64,000 bases of DNA, taken from NCBI GenBank assembly GCA_001599595.1, contig BCHH01000002.1, forward strand, positions 4,952,615 to 5,016,614, written 5' to 3'. The notes under the pieces are model-generated. The model made no database searches. It had not been told where the DNA came from and saw nothing but the letters and a program-made list of their open reading frames with translations. The position numbers and the translations under genes are program-made. Below are positions 35,504-46,596 of this stretch, one piece after another; the stretch's first letter is position 1, and every line of letters starts with the position of its first letter. The DNA comes from Beverwykella pulmonaria. Lineage: Eukaryota; Ascomycota; Dothideomycetes; Pleosporales; Melanommataceae.

Positions 35504-36977
35504 ATGTCCCAACCACCACTTCCTCCGCCGCCGCCGCTACTTCCGCCCACTACTGCTCGCTCAGCTCCAGACATGACGGAAACGCAAAAGCTTCCCGTCT
35601 TTTCGCCGCCTGGCTTCCTCCACTACAATCGACGACTGCCTCAACCCGTCCATCTTCCGCCTCTTGAGATCCCGCCAGAGCAACCGCCGCGGCCCGACTA
35701 CCATTTCCGTTCCCCTATCAACCAGCTGCCCTCCATCCAGCCGGGACCCCCTCATAGACATCCGCAGTACCAGGCCTCTTCACACCCACGGCCCGCTGCA
35801 CCCGTTGACAAGCTGCTCCATTCCAATCCGTATACGCCGCCCAGATCAGATCCGCCCTACTCTCCTCAGCAGTATGGACCGTCGATATCCCCCCGCTCAG
35901 AGTTTGACAGCAGGCAGGGGCCGCGGAGGCTGACGGAGCAACGCTACCCTTACGAAGACCCCCGAGCCTCCCACTCTCACCCTCCGCATTCGCACCATCC
36001 CGAGCAGCCATACGCATCCCTTGCGTCCCCAGTGGAACCACCACAGCAGCAAAAGGCATATGCCCCGCTGCCATCGCCCAGCTACACGCCCAGTTATGCA
36101 TCCAGCAACACGCCCTACCGGGGATCCGTAGGCTCGCACCACTCTCACCGAGGCTCTGTAACGGCTTCGTTGGGACCCATTGCATATCCCGAACCCCCAA
36201 CGACCGGCCCTCCACCCAGGCAGGAGCCTCGGGCATTCCCGCTACCTGGGACCATACCGCAGCCCGTGTTGAATGAGAGACTGTAAGCAATGTCGCACAC
36301 GAATCGGGAAGTGGAGTCCCGGGCTAATCTACGGCAGGAATCTCAACTACGAGCTCCGAGTCCGACAACAGCCCATCGCGGCTCGAGCATGTGGGTTTGG
36401 CGAACGAGACCGCAGAGTCATCGATCCCCCACCCATCATCCAGCTTCTCGTCACGGATCCCAAGACGGGTGCTGCCGAGCAGGAAGAGCTGCGTTATTCT
36501 CTGAATGTTGTGCACTGTACTCTTTGGAATGCGGACGGAACAAACGAGGAGACAGCCCTCATACAGCCCGATCGACGAACGACGCGGCGGCTCATGGGCC
36601 AACTGGTTGCGTCGCCATCGGTAGCCAAAGACGAGCACGACGTCGAGGGCTGCTTCTTCTGCTTCCCGGATCTCTCTTGTCGGACGCACGGCAAATATCG
36701 GCTCCGGTTCGTGCTGATGCGCATCGACCCGATGAACCTGCATGTGGGCGGTTTTTCACCCATTTTGACCGAGGTGCTGAGTGACGTGTTCACTGTGTAC
36801 ACAGCCAAGGACTTCCCTGGCATGCGGCCCAGCAGTGCTCTGACGCGGGCGCTGAAGCTGCAAGGATGTAATATTCAAGTAAAGAAGGGCAACGAAAAAG
36901 CATTGGCTCGCAAAAGACTCACAGCCAGTCAAGAGCACGAAGACGACGATGATGGCAAACGCAGGCGCAAGGAGTAA
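35504..36977 (+). CDS. velC: velvet-family transcription factor, VelC-like
   Basis: Two exons, 35504-36282 and 36338-36977, 472 residues; the 55-nt intron (gtaagc..ggcag) has a GCTAATC branch point. Residues 1-about 260 are Pro/Ser/His/Tyr-rich and disordered. The velvet DNA-binding/dimerisation domain follows: NLNYELRVRQQPIAARACGF, DRRVIDPPPIIQLLV, then GCFFCFPDLSCRTHGKYRL and DVFTVYTAKDFPGM. The domain lacks the long insertion that splits VelB, and its C-terminal position after a long tail differs from VosA and VeA; GCNIQVKKGNEK also resembles VelC. Velvet proteins form nuclear heterodimers controlling sporulation, light response and secondary metabolism; VelC is linked to sexual development. 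Start 35504 is the first in-frame ATG; 35573 is an alternative. The C-terminus (DDDDGKRRRKE) contains a likely nuclear-localisation signal. Confidence 0.88.
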
Positions 36978-37515
36978 TTTTTTTATTTATTTTTTTACTC
37001 TTCTTGATGAGGGTTACAGATATTAGCGGGATACGCTTTGGATTTAGAACACTTTGGGCGGCATCGCTGATATTTAGGATATCTGAATCATCCTTCTCAG
37101 ATGTCAACTGGCATGTTTACGAACACATGAACGATTTTTCTTTCTCATGGCGGGCGGAAGCGGAGACGGAGGTTCTCCTCAGCGTTTGCTTGTCCACGCG
37201 GATTAAGAGTTTGGGGACTTGGGATGGTGGCCGTTGCGTAATGCATTTGGGAAGTTAGCAGAGCATCAGAAGCACGATACCAATTGACAGCTTTACATAC
37301 TGCAAACCATGGATGCCGAGACGAGTGAATGGCCGGGTGAGGTTGAATTTGACTGTTGTGAGGGCTCGTATTCTAGTCGCGGGCTAAGCTGGAGGCGGCT
37401 CGGCTGAGCTGCCCCACCGGCGGCGGCGCTATGTACAAATTTCTTTGGCGCGGTGAGACTTGCTCTTTCCTTCCTCCCCTTCCCCCAAACCGCGACCCGA
37501 CGCGCAGAAGCAATC
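36978..37515. other. intergenic, velvet 3' flank / CTP synthase promoter
   Basis: About 540 bp. Starts with a T-rich stretch (36977-36999) compatible with a 3'-end signal, then the CTP synthase upstream region. No gene seen. Confidence 0.55.
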
Positions 37516-39590
37516 ATGAAATACGTGCTGGTTTCTGGAGGCGTCATTAGTGGTGTGGGGAAGGTGAGTGCACGTAGACGAGCGGCATAGGTACTGATGG
37601 CAGCGTGCTAACTGCAGGCGCCCAGGGCATCATAGGTATGCGGCTCGAGCCTCGAGCCTAGCGAGCGTGTCGTGCGCGCAACGCAGCTAATTCGACGTGT
37701 CGCAGCCTCCTCGACGGGCCTCCTGCTCAAGACCATCGGCCTCAAGATAAGTCTCGCAGCATGGCACGCCCTGCCGCCGCATGCTGACGTGCCAGAACGT
37801 GTCCTCCATCAAGGTGGACCCCTACCTCAATGTCGATGCCGGCACTATGAACCCGAAGGAGTACGCAGTGCAGCCTGTCCAGCATGGCGGCGCCGACCAG
37901 TTGATTGACATGTCCGCAGGCATGGCGAGGTCTTCGTCCTCTCCGACGGCGGTGAGGTCGACCTCGATCTCGGCAACTACGAGCGCTATTTGAACATCAC
38001 CCTCACACGCGCGAACAACATCACCACGGGCAAGATCTACGAGCATGTCATCCAGCGCGAGCGCAAGGGCGACTACCTGGGCAAGACGGTGCAGGTGGTG
38101 CCGCACATCACAGACGCCATCCAGGACTGGATCGAGCGCGTTGCGCGCATTCCCGTCGACGACACCAACGAGGAACCGGATGTGTGCATCATCGAGCTGG
38201 GAGGCACCGTTGGCGACATCGAGAGCATGCCCTTCATTGAGGCCATGACCCAGCTGCGTCGGCGTGCGGGCAAAAACAACTTCCTGCAAATCCACGTCTC
38301 GTACGTGCCCGTCATTAACGGCGAGCAGAAGACGAAGCCCACCCAGCAGGCCATCAAGGCCGTGCGAAGCGCTGGATTGATCCCAGATCTGGTACACCAC
38401 AATTCCCCCTCACGCTTTTGGGCACGACTGACATGTGCAAGATTGCGTGCCGCTGCGTGAGCGCCCTTGAGGCTTCCGCCGTGAATAAAATCGCCCATTT
38501 CTGCCAAGTCGATGTCGAGCAGGTCATCGTCGTCAAAGACATGCCCTCTATCTACCAAGTGCCGCTTCTCCTCGAGCAACAAGGCATCATCCCTCTCGTC
38601 CGAAGCATCCTCGACCTCGACGCTTTGACCATCTCCCCAGCACTGTCGTCAAAAGGCCGACATACTTGGGCACAATGGAGGTCGCTCACGTCGTCTGAAA
38701 ACCGTTACTTCGATACCGTCACCATTACCCTAGTCGGAAAATACATCGAGCTGCACGACTCCTATCTCTCGGTGATCAAATCGCTTGAGCACTCCGCGAT
38801 GCGCTGTCGCCGGAAACTCAGCCTCCAATGGGTCGACTCAGAGCACCTTGAGGCCAAGACCCGCGAGACTGACCCTGCGAAATTCCACAAAGCCTGGCAC
38901 GACGTCTGCACCGCGTCGGGTATCCTAGTCCCTGGCGGCTTCGGCCAGCGCGGCACCGAAGGCATGATTGCAGCCGCGAAATGGGCACGTGAAAACAAGA
39001 CACCCTTTTTGGGAATTTGCTTGGGCATGCAAATCGCCGTCATCGAATACGCACGCCACATGTGCGGACTCACAGGCGCCACATCCGAGGAATTCAACGC
39101 CGATGCCGACGATAAAGTCATCATGTTCATGCCAGAAGTGGACAAGAAGACCATGGGCGCAACCATGCGTCTGGGTCTGCGCCCGACGCTCTTCCAAGAA
39201 GGCAGCGAATGGTCGCGCCTGCGCTCCCTATATGCGGGCAAAACCGAGATCCATGAGCGCCACCGCCACCGCTATGAAGTCAACCCGTCGTACATCGAGA
39301 CCCTCGAAGAAGGCGGTCTCAGCTTTGTGGGTAAAGACGAGAAGGGCGAGCGTATGGAGGTTGTGGAGATCAAGGACCACCCCTGGTTTGTCGGCGTGCA
39401 ATTCCATCCCGAATACCTCTCCCGGGTGCTCGATCCGAGCCGTCCGTATCTGGGCTTCGTAGCCACGAGCGCGGGACTGCTGCCGGAAATTACGCGGGAC
39501 TATATGAATGGAAATGGCAATGGGCATGTGAATGGTATGGTGAATGGAGTCCATGAGATGAGTCTCAATGGGGAGTTAGGCTTGTTCTAG
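37516..39590 (+). CDS. ura7: CTP synthase (Ura7-like)
   Basis: Six exons: 37516-37563, 37626-37635, 37706-37746, 37799-37860, 37920-38391 and 38442-39590; 593 residues. The enzyme makes CTP from UTP, ATP and glutamine, supplying nucleic-acid and CDP-lipid synthesis. The synthetase domain starts [15 protein letters not shown], then [32 protein letters not shown] and [15 protein letters not shown]. The glutaminase domain has nucleophile Cys404 in LGICLGMQ and His533/Glu535 in FHPEY. Two features are odd: exon 2 is a 10-nt micro-exon, and the intron after exon 3 has AT and AC ends. Both are required to match the strongly conserved N-terminus. The C-terminus is Asn/Gly-rich ([14 protein letters not shown]) and specific to this lineage. 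It converges on the kinesin gene. Confidence 0.94.
37626..37635 (+). other. 10-nt micro-exon of CTP synthase
   Basis: The bases GGCATCATAG between acceptor cccag and donor gtatgc encode Gly-Ile-Ile plus one base. Joining it to the flanking exons rebuilds the invariant GVGKGIIASSTG. Skipping it would remove these residues and shift the frame. Confidence 0.88.
37747..37798 (+). other. candidate AT-AC intron in CTP synthase
   Basis: 52 nt. It begins ATAAGT directly after CTCAAG and ends CAGAAC before GTGTCC, with GCTGAC as branch point 13 bases from the end. Removing it yields [12 protein letters not shown], the conserved length. Using the AG three bases earlier would insert one Asn. No GT donor nearby keeps the frame. 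Confidence 0.75.
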
Positions 39591-40252
39591 ATTTATGCAA
39601 GACGTAGATGGCTGGCTTGGAAGATAGCCTGACCATCATGGTTGTATTGGGAGAAAGCTGGCGGCAGGACTGACTTAAAATGATTTCCACCTTGGCTATA
39701 CTGGATCCGGATGGAGTTTGATGGTTTGGGCTGCCTACTATACTTTAGAAAACTCTTTGCTTTGGCATTGTAACATACAATCATCATAAACGCGCAGCAT
39801 AAAGTAAATGGAACCAAGACGCGTTATCAACCGCTCTACTATCTGCACGGTGACAATATACAATGGCTTAACCCTATCCTACACTATGCGTTTGCTCAAA
39901 GGGAGACACATGGTATGCTCACTGGATCAACAAGACATGAAAGAAACAATAGATGCATATTCATGAATGTATTCAAACACCATTACCCAAGGTGTCGCCA
40001 CACCAAACACCGAAATATAATCATGGGTGACAGCCCAGCTACGCGGACAGCCATAGGCCTGTCCTCGCTCGATCCAGGAAATTGTAAAGAAACAAAGAAC
40101 GCCCGCAACTCGCAATCGATCCGAAGTAATACACCTCCCCCCCCCTTCCATCCCCTCACCACATAGTCGTTGCAAAACATGAAAATATCTACATCCACAT
40201 ACTCCAATCCAACACCTGAATCTCCCAGGGTATATCCCCGTTGAAGGGCTTC
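39591..40252. other. convergent 3' intergenic, CTP synthase / kinesin
   Basis: About 660 bp between the stops of convergent genes; AT-rich, with no frame above about 80 codons that shows a motif. Probably two 3' UTRs. Confidence 0.55.
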
Positions 40253-43200
40253 TTAGTCCTTGCTTTTTGTCGATTTCTTCGCGGTCCCAATATGTGTGTT
40301 GTGCACCTTTGTCGCAAACTTGAGACTTGTAATCGTTTCCTGGAGATGCGCCTGTAGCGGAGAAACCATAACAAACATGAGGGTTTTCGAGTTGCCGCCA
40401 AGCGAGTGTTGGAGGAGGTATGTTAACTGTTCATTCCTGTTAGTATTTGTTCACATCATGTTTGCATCATTTTAACGAGTGCTTACCTTGGAATTCCGAT
40501 ATGGGATATGCGTGCCCTCCTTCGAGTTCCCGAGTGCATTAATGACATCCCCGAGACAACTCAGACTCTTGTTGATATTTTGTGTTTCTGTCAAGCGGGC
40601 ACCCTCGGCTTTGGAGTGACTTAGGCGTTCGCTGCCTGCGAGGTCAACGAGGTTGAGCGTGCCTTCGCTGCGTTCCCCCGTGATTCTATTCTCTCCGACC
40701 ATTTTCAGAATGAAGACGGAATGCGAGCGGGACGAACGCTGGTTGGCCTTGGTGGCTGCCACAGTCCGGTTCTTGTCTGCAGTCTTGAGAATATCCGCGA
40801 CGCGATCAGGCCCATCCAGAACCACGCTCACAGCGTTTTCGAGAGTCGTTGTCTTCTTGGCTAGATCATGTCGCACTTCAACCTTCTTCTTGTCGAGGTC
40901 CTCGGAACGTCCGAGAAGATCGTTGTACTGCTCGTTGTACACTTCGACAAAAGACCCTTCTATCTTGTACCGCCATCCTTTCTCTTCGAGACGTGTAGCT
41001 TCGGCGTAGATTTGCGCTGTAGCCCGGGGAATCATGCCGTCAGAGGATGACATAGTGTATGTCTTTCCAGATCCGGTTTGCCCGTAGCAGAAAATACAGA
41101 CATTGTAACCGTCCAAAGCGCTTTGAACAAGCTGGCTGATCTCCTCAAAGATCTCGTTATTCTGAGATGCCGGGGTAAACACCCGATCGAATCCGTAGCT
41201 GTATTTGGCAGTGGTAACGTTTCCAATTGCACTCTGCTTCTCGGGGCCTTGTACTGCGACTTCCTTGCTGTTGGTATCCGCATCGGGGAATTCGATCTTG
41301 GCGGGTTCTGTTTCTGATTCGTGGGGAGGACGGACGCGGCACATCACCCTGATGTTCCCCTTGAGCTCCTGGACTTCATTGTGGAGCTTACGTCGTAAGG
41401 CTTCTTCTTGACGGAGCTTATGTTGAACAGCCTCTGCGGCATCAATGGCATCCTGCATGCGGCGATGGAGTTCGTTGAAGGATTGTGCCTGTGCCTGGCT
41501 ATCGGATTCGAGGAAGTCAATCTTAGCCTTCATGGCTTTGTTGGCAGCTTCCAAGGTTAGGTTGTGTGTTGTCGCTTCGGTGAATTGAGCCTGAAGCCCT
41601 GCCCTGAGATTCCTCTCACGGTCAAGATCTGCCTTTACGTTGGTCAACTCGCCTTGAACGAGCTGTGCTTCGCGAGCCTTGGTATCCACCTCGAGTCCGG
41701 CATTCTTTAGTTTCGTGATGTACTCGGCCTGCAGCTCTTGTGCCTCGCGTGTCCTCCTACTGCGTTCTTCCTCAACTCCAGCCTTCAGTCTCTTCTCTAT
41801 CGCGCCCAATTCTTCACTGTGCATCTTCAGAAGCTTATCGATCTGCGCCTCGAAGTCCTTGCGAACCTTCTCTGCCGCTGCTTCGTTCTCTTTCCGTGTC
41901 TGATCTGTCTCCTTTCGATACCTATCCTGCAGATCATCCACCTCGTTGCGGTGTTTTCGGCGCATATCATCCACCTCGAAAGAATGTGTTCGTCGCGTAC
42001 TCTCCAGTTCCATGTTCGCGGTTGCCATGTAGCTCTTCGTGTCTTTCAGATCCGATCTCAGTTCGTCGTTGAGACTCATGAGTTGCGAACGAATGCACTC
42101 TAGTTCATTCACTGTGAGTTTAAGCGGTTAGCGAATTCGCCATACATTCAGCAGAAACCAGTGGGGTGCGTGAGCACCATACCTCTTGCATTCAACACCT
42201 TGATTGTCTCTTTTAAGTCGCTCGCCTGTGTGGTCTCTCCCTCCATCTTCTGCTTAAAAGCAGTGAACTCGCGCTCCATTGCTTCCATGCGGCTTTCCGT
42301 ATCGAAGACTGGAGCAAGATCGTTAGTAAACCTTGACAAAAAGCGAGGCTTTGATGGAGTGGATTGTCTGAGGAAATGAATAAGAGTCTTTGCACTACAA
42401 GAAAGAGCCATCTGCCGAATGAGAGTGGCCCGTAGGATTGAAGAGGAAGTTTTAGACCTTGAGGAAATGACCATATTTTTGCCAGAAGTAATTCCACATC
42501 CCATACGACGACTACGAGCCCCAGGAGCAGGAGAGCCCAACGGAAGTGCTCCAAAGCGCCCCAAGACATCGCTATCAGTATTGGCAGGACGTTCAATGAC
42601 AGGACTGGTCTGACAAGTGGAATGAGAAAGAGAAGACGAACTCCGAATCGGAGTTCCTGAAAGGTTCCTCTTTCGAGGTATATCTAAAGAGAGAATTGGG
42701 TATGCACCTTTGAGTTCAGGTCTTTCCTCGTCTTCATTCTGAGCTGCTGATGTACCAGGACGGGATGTTTGATGGTGTGACTTGCTGCGGTGGTGGCCGT
42801 ATGCGGATTTCGAGCGGTGGTAGCTGTTCGAGTTAGGAACTCTGCTACCATGGCTAACACTGGTGCTGAATGAGGACGCAGAAGTATGTTTCGACGTGTT
42901 CGCCGAGGGGACGCGCGAGGTTGATGCCGAAAACCCGCGCAACCCGTTCGCAAGTGTGTTCTTGAAGGCATTGTTGACGGGGCGATTGCTGGTTGGAGCG
43001 GCTTGCTTGCTCAGCGGTTCGGCGGCGCGTTCTTGCAAGGTCTTTCGTTTTGCAGGTGGTTCGGGCACTTGTTCTATTAGTTACCTCGCGTGTACATAGC
43101 GTCTCGCGATCTTACAGCCTGAGGGCTTGTGCTTGATGCTGCCAGTTGTCGGCGGTGCCATTGCGCCGCGGGAATTGGTTGCGGCATCGGTCAATTCGTT

Positions 43201-43290
43201 GAGGCCGGCGTTTCGGGAGGGTGAGGAGGGCAACTGGTATTTCGCGGGAGGGCGCAATCCAGACGACCTCAAGGGGCCCTGCGATGACAT
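40253..43290 (-). CDS. kinesin-14 (KlpA/Kar3-type, C-terminal motor)
   Basis: Four exons: 43116-43290, 42183-43067, 40487-42111 and 40253-40426; 952 residues. The N-terminal about 310 residues are basic and Ser-rich, probably a microtubule-binding tail. A long coiled coil (about 320-600) follows, and the motor lies at the C-terminus after the kinesin-14 neck ELKGNIRVMCRVRPP. Motor signatures: P-loop GQTGSGKT (about residue 697), switch I NQRSSRSHS, switch II LVDLAGSE and the closing SLKFATKVHNTHIG. Kinesin-14s walk to microtubule minus ends and act in spindle assembly, karyogamy and nuclear positioning. All introns (48, 71 and 60 nt) are GT..AG and keep the frame. The last removes the piece between YRNSK and LTYLLQHSLGG. 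Start 43290 is the first in-frame ATG. Confidence 0.95.
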
Positions 43291-44099
43291 TTGAGTTAGA
43301 CTTGTTGCGTCTCCTCCTCCTCTCTCATCGGAATGCTTACCTGGTTTTCTGTGGCGGTATCCATTGTGAGAGGTAGCAAAGTAAGCGTCCAAAGAGCGAC
43401 TCAAATCACCAAAACATGACAAGCGGTCGGGAAGGACTAAGGGCGATGTTGAGAGCTGTTGTTGTGGGAGTTGGCTTGTTTTGGTTGATAAACATTGAAT
43501 CCCTGTCGTTGCGCCACCGACTAATGACGTGGCCCGTGCGTCGCTCCGAACTCCACCGACAGGGCCTGAGAGCTTCAGGCGTTGCTAGAATGCTGCGTGT
43601 TCCCACCTCCGAGAATAGGTTGGTAGACTAGATGAATTTAGGAGATTGTAGAGGGACTGCGTGCGGATACAGTAGAGCCTAGTGAGGCAAGTTTAACCCT
43701 CTTACCCTTTGCCTGCATGCTTGCTACCCTTGTTATTCTCCTCAAGACGTGGGAACAGGTAGGAATATGTGGATAGACTAGTTTTTATTTCGTTAGAGAA
43801 TAAAGCGTCTGTCTTACAAAAGGATTAATTAAGAGGTATGAGAGTGTATATGGTATGATATGTACTACGAAAATCCTTGGGTATTGCTCGAATATAGCAT
43901 TCATGAACTACTCCCTTCGACTCTAAAATATCCTAAGTATACAAACAGTAGTTCCACGTAGAGTCCGTCATAAAGCTCCTCGGGTGGTAGATATCATATG
44001 ATCCATCACTTCACACATCCCTAGTTTCGATCTTTCCACTGCTGCCCATTGCGCAGGCGAAGGTAAACAGGCAGTGGAATATTGTACATCCCACCCACG
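43291..44099. other. intergenic, AT-rich
   Basis: About 0.8 kb. Holds the kinesin promoter; 43670-44040 is AT-rich with no open frame of note. The stop of the acyltransferase gene follows on the same strand. Confidence 0.55.
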
Positions 44100-45298
44100 C
44101 TACCTCTTCCTCTTCGACCAAACCTTCACAAACTCCACCTTCTCGGGCACCCCTAATGCCACCCTCTTTACCCTCCCCAACCGCGCTAAATCCTCCCCCA
44201 CCCTATCCAACACCTTTTGCTCATCCCTGCTTACCCCTTCCTCCCCTCCGTTCCTTCTCCCGTTCCTTAACAGAGGTGGCTCAAAAATATCCTCGTCAAA
44301 TCCCGAATCCGCGCCCGACGCATCTGCCTCGACCTTCTCCTTCCTCGGGAAATCCAACGCGAGGTTATTATACATGCTCCGCGCAATACGCACGCGCATG
44401 CAATGCGTGGGTTTGGAGAGCAGCCGCCAGAACCACGCGAGTGCGTTCCCAGGGACCGGCGTCGTGATGTCGCCGGGCGTGTATCGCAGATTCACGGGGT
44501 ATATCTTGGTCTGCGGGTCTGCGGTCAATAGACTCGGACTGATCGGCAGTATCCCCCGACCATTCGTCGTCGTGCATTCCGGGAACACACATATGATAGA
44601 TTGGGGGTTCTTATCTTGCAGCTCCTTGAGAGTGACGAGGCTGTCTGGGTTATCGGGGGAGAGGCGCGGGTGCGAGAATGCGAGGAGGATGGCCCGGAAG
44701 AGGGTTATGCGTTCTACTTTTCGGGTCGTGGGGTAGGAGCGCGTGAAGATGGGGTGGAAGATCCCGGCGAGATAGAGGGGGTCGAGGGGGGAGATGAAGG
44801 AGGAGGCGATGATTGTGCCTGGGTGTGGGAGGTGGTCTTGCGCTTCTGCGAGTTTCCTGGGTGTCCTATGTCAGCGAAAACGCACCAAAGGGTTGCGATG
44901 GCCCCCAAGAGATGTATACACCGCTGGGGAAGGAAGACATACCCTCTCTTCACCCCGTCAACCTGCAAATCAACCCACCAAACCCCCGGCACCACAAGCA
45001 AAGTCCACAACACACACTTCCTCACCACCTCTCCGACAGGTAGCCATTCCAGCACTCCAAAGTATAAAATCGACAGGAATAGTACGGCCGGCGCGCGGAC
45101 AAGTATGAGGAGGATGTGAACGGGCGTCCAGAGGGCGCTGGTCGGGGGCGCGGGGATCGGGAGGAAGGGTGCGATGGCCGTGCCTGAGATATTACATGGT
45201 CAGAATATGGTACGTAGGGTGTGACGGAAAAGAGGTAGATGGAGCGGTGAGGGAGGTTGGTAGATACCTTTGTCCCGGAACTGCGAGTATTTCTCCAT
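44100..45298 (-). CDS. lysophosphatidate acyltransferase-like protein (Loa1/Vps66 type)
   Basis: Three exons: 45268-45298, 44943-45183 and 44100-44865; 345 residues. Hydrophobic helices at about 26-55 and 62-85 (VHILLILVRAPAVLFLSILY; VLWTLLVVPGVWWVDL) anchor it in the ER or lipid-droplet membrane. The acyltransferase part has IICVFPECTTTNGRGIL, matching the phosphate-binding FPEGT-type motif of PlsC enzymes, and IYPVNLRYTPGDITTPVPG. Yeast Loa1 acylates lysophosphatidic acid with oleate for triacylglycerol synthesis. The usual catalytic NHX4D appears as SFISPLD, without the His. Introns of 84 and 77 nt are GT..AG. Each exon starts C-rich and ends G-rich. The family is fairly sure; activity is inferred. 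Confidence 0.85.
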
Positions 45299-46596
45299 CG
45301 CACGTGTTGTAGAGCCTCAGATCACCGGTCCATTAGGTGACGTGTGAGTTTCGTGTTTTGCTTGCTTTCTCGCCCACTTGCCACCGTGGAGAGAAACCTG
45401 AACGTGACAGTGTGCGGGCCACAGCTATTTATTCGGAAGTTATTAGAGTGGCCAAGTTTCGGTCTGGGACGGTCCGACATGTGAAATAGATTCGCCAAGA
45501 TTCGGCCAATCCCAAGCAAGCCCGACGGCTGAGCAGTGACATTTTTGACATGTACCATGTTGTTAACACAGTAGGGCCAGAGAGGAAGGTGAAGAGATAG
45601 CCAATCACACATTTAGAAGTGCATCACAAATATGCACAAGCACAGTCAGGATTTCAAATATATATATTTCTACCATATTCATATTCACGACACCCACCCT
45701 ACTACCATACACTCAATATGCCCTATGCAATTCTACATCGGGCTTATCGCTCCCACTACTGCTAAAGAAATACCCGCCCGTCCAGAACAAAAGAGACAAC
45801 CAGGAACAACAGGGTAGAGAAGCCAAGGTCAGGCAGATAGACGGTCGCTCGCATATCATCAGCAATGCACACACGCTCCAGTCGTGGAGAGGAAAAACAA
45901 AATTACTCCCAAAAACAGGATATTGCTATGGGACAGACCAGATGAAAAATACAGCGAAGATGGATGAATTGCCCCCGCCAGCAATGCAAGCTACAGTAGA
46001 ACCAAAAGATGGAAAGAAACGGGGCCAAGGCAGGGTGTGTGTACATAGGAAATGGGTGGATGATGGTATAGAACCGCCCAGTACGGGTATGGGGTAAAAA
46101 GATGCCAGTATTACAATCTCCCAACAGACGCTTCTGTTCGTCCGTTCTTTCGTTCGTCCCAGCCCTGCATCATCCATTCCGGCTCCTTTTGCAGCCATCA
46201 TCTTTTGAGAATAGAAAAACAGTGTGCGCCCTCCCCAAAGTGGAAGGCGTGAAGTTACGTACTTTTGTATGGACATCTGCGCGCGACCCGAGCCCTCGAA
46301 GCCGGGAAGGAAGGGGGTATGAGTATGAGGAGAAGTGGAGGAAGTGAGACGAAGTCCCGTGAGGATGCCACGCCACGGTCTAGACAAAGACAAGCAAAGG
46401 TGCTATTTTCAACTAAACCGCATAGAAAGCCCCTGGCGAACCCGCTCATTATGCAGATTACAAATTGATTACAAAAGTACAATCTAAAAAGCTAGAGGAT
46501 GCTTTCTCCTGAAACGAATAGGTGGTTCTCCGGTCGAGGTTGGGCTCGGGCCTGGAAAAGGTTGTGTCGGTTTCAAGGTTGACGTGTTGCCCACTC
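45299..46596. other. intergenic, no supported gene
   Basis: About 1.3 kb between the acyltransferase start and the phosphatase stop. Minus-strand frame 45926-46393 is longest but has no motif and lies in the expected phosphatase 3' flank. Confidence 0.55.
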
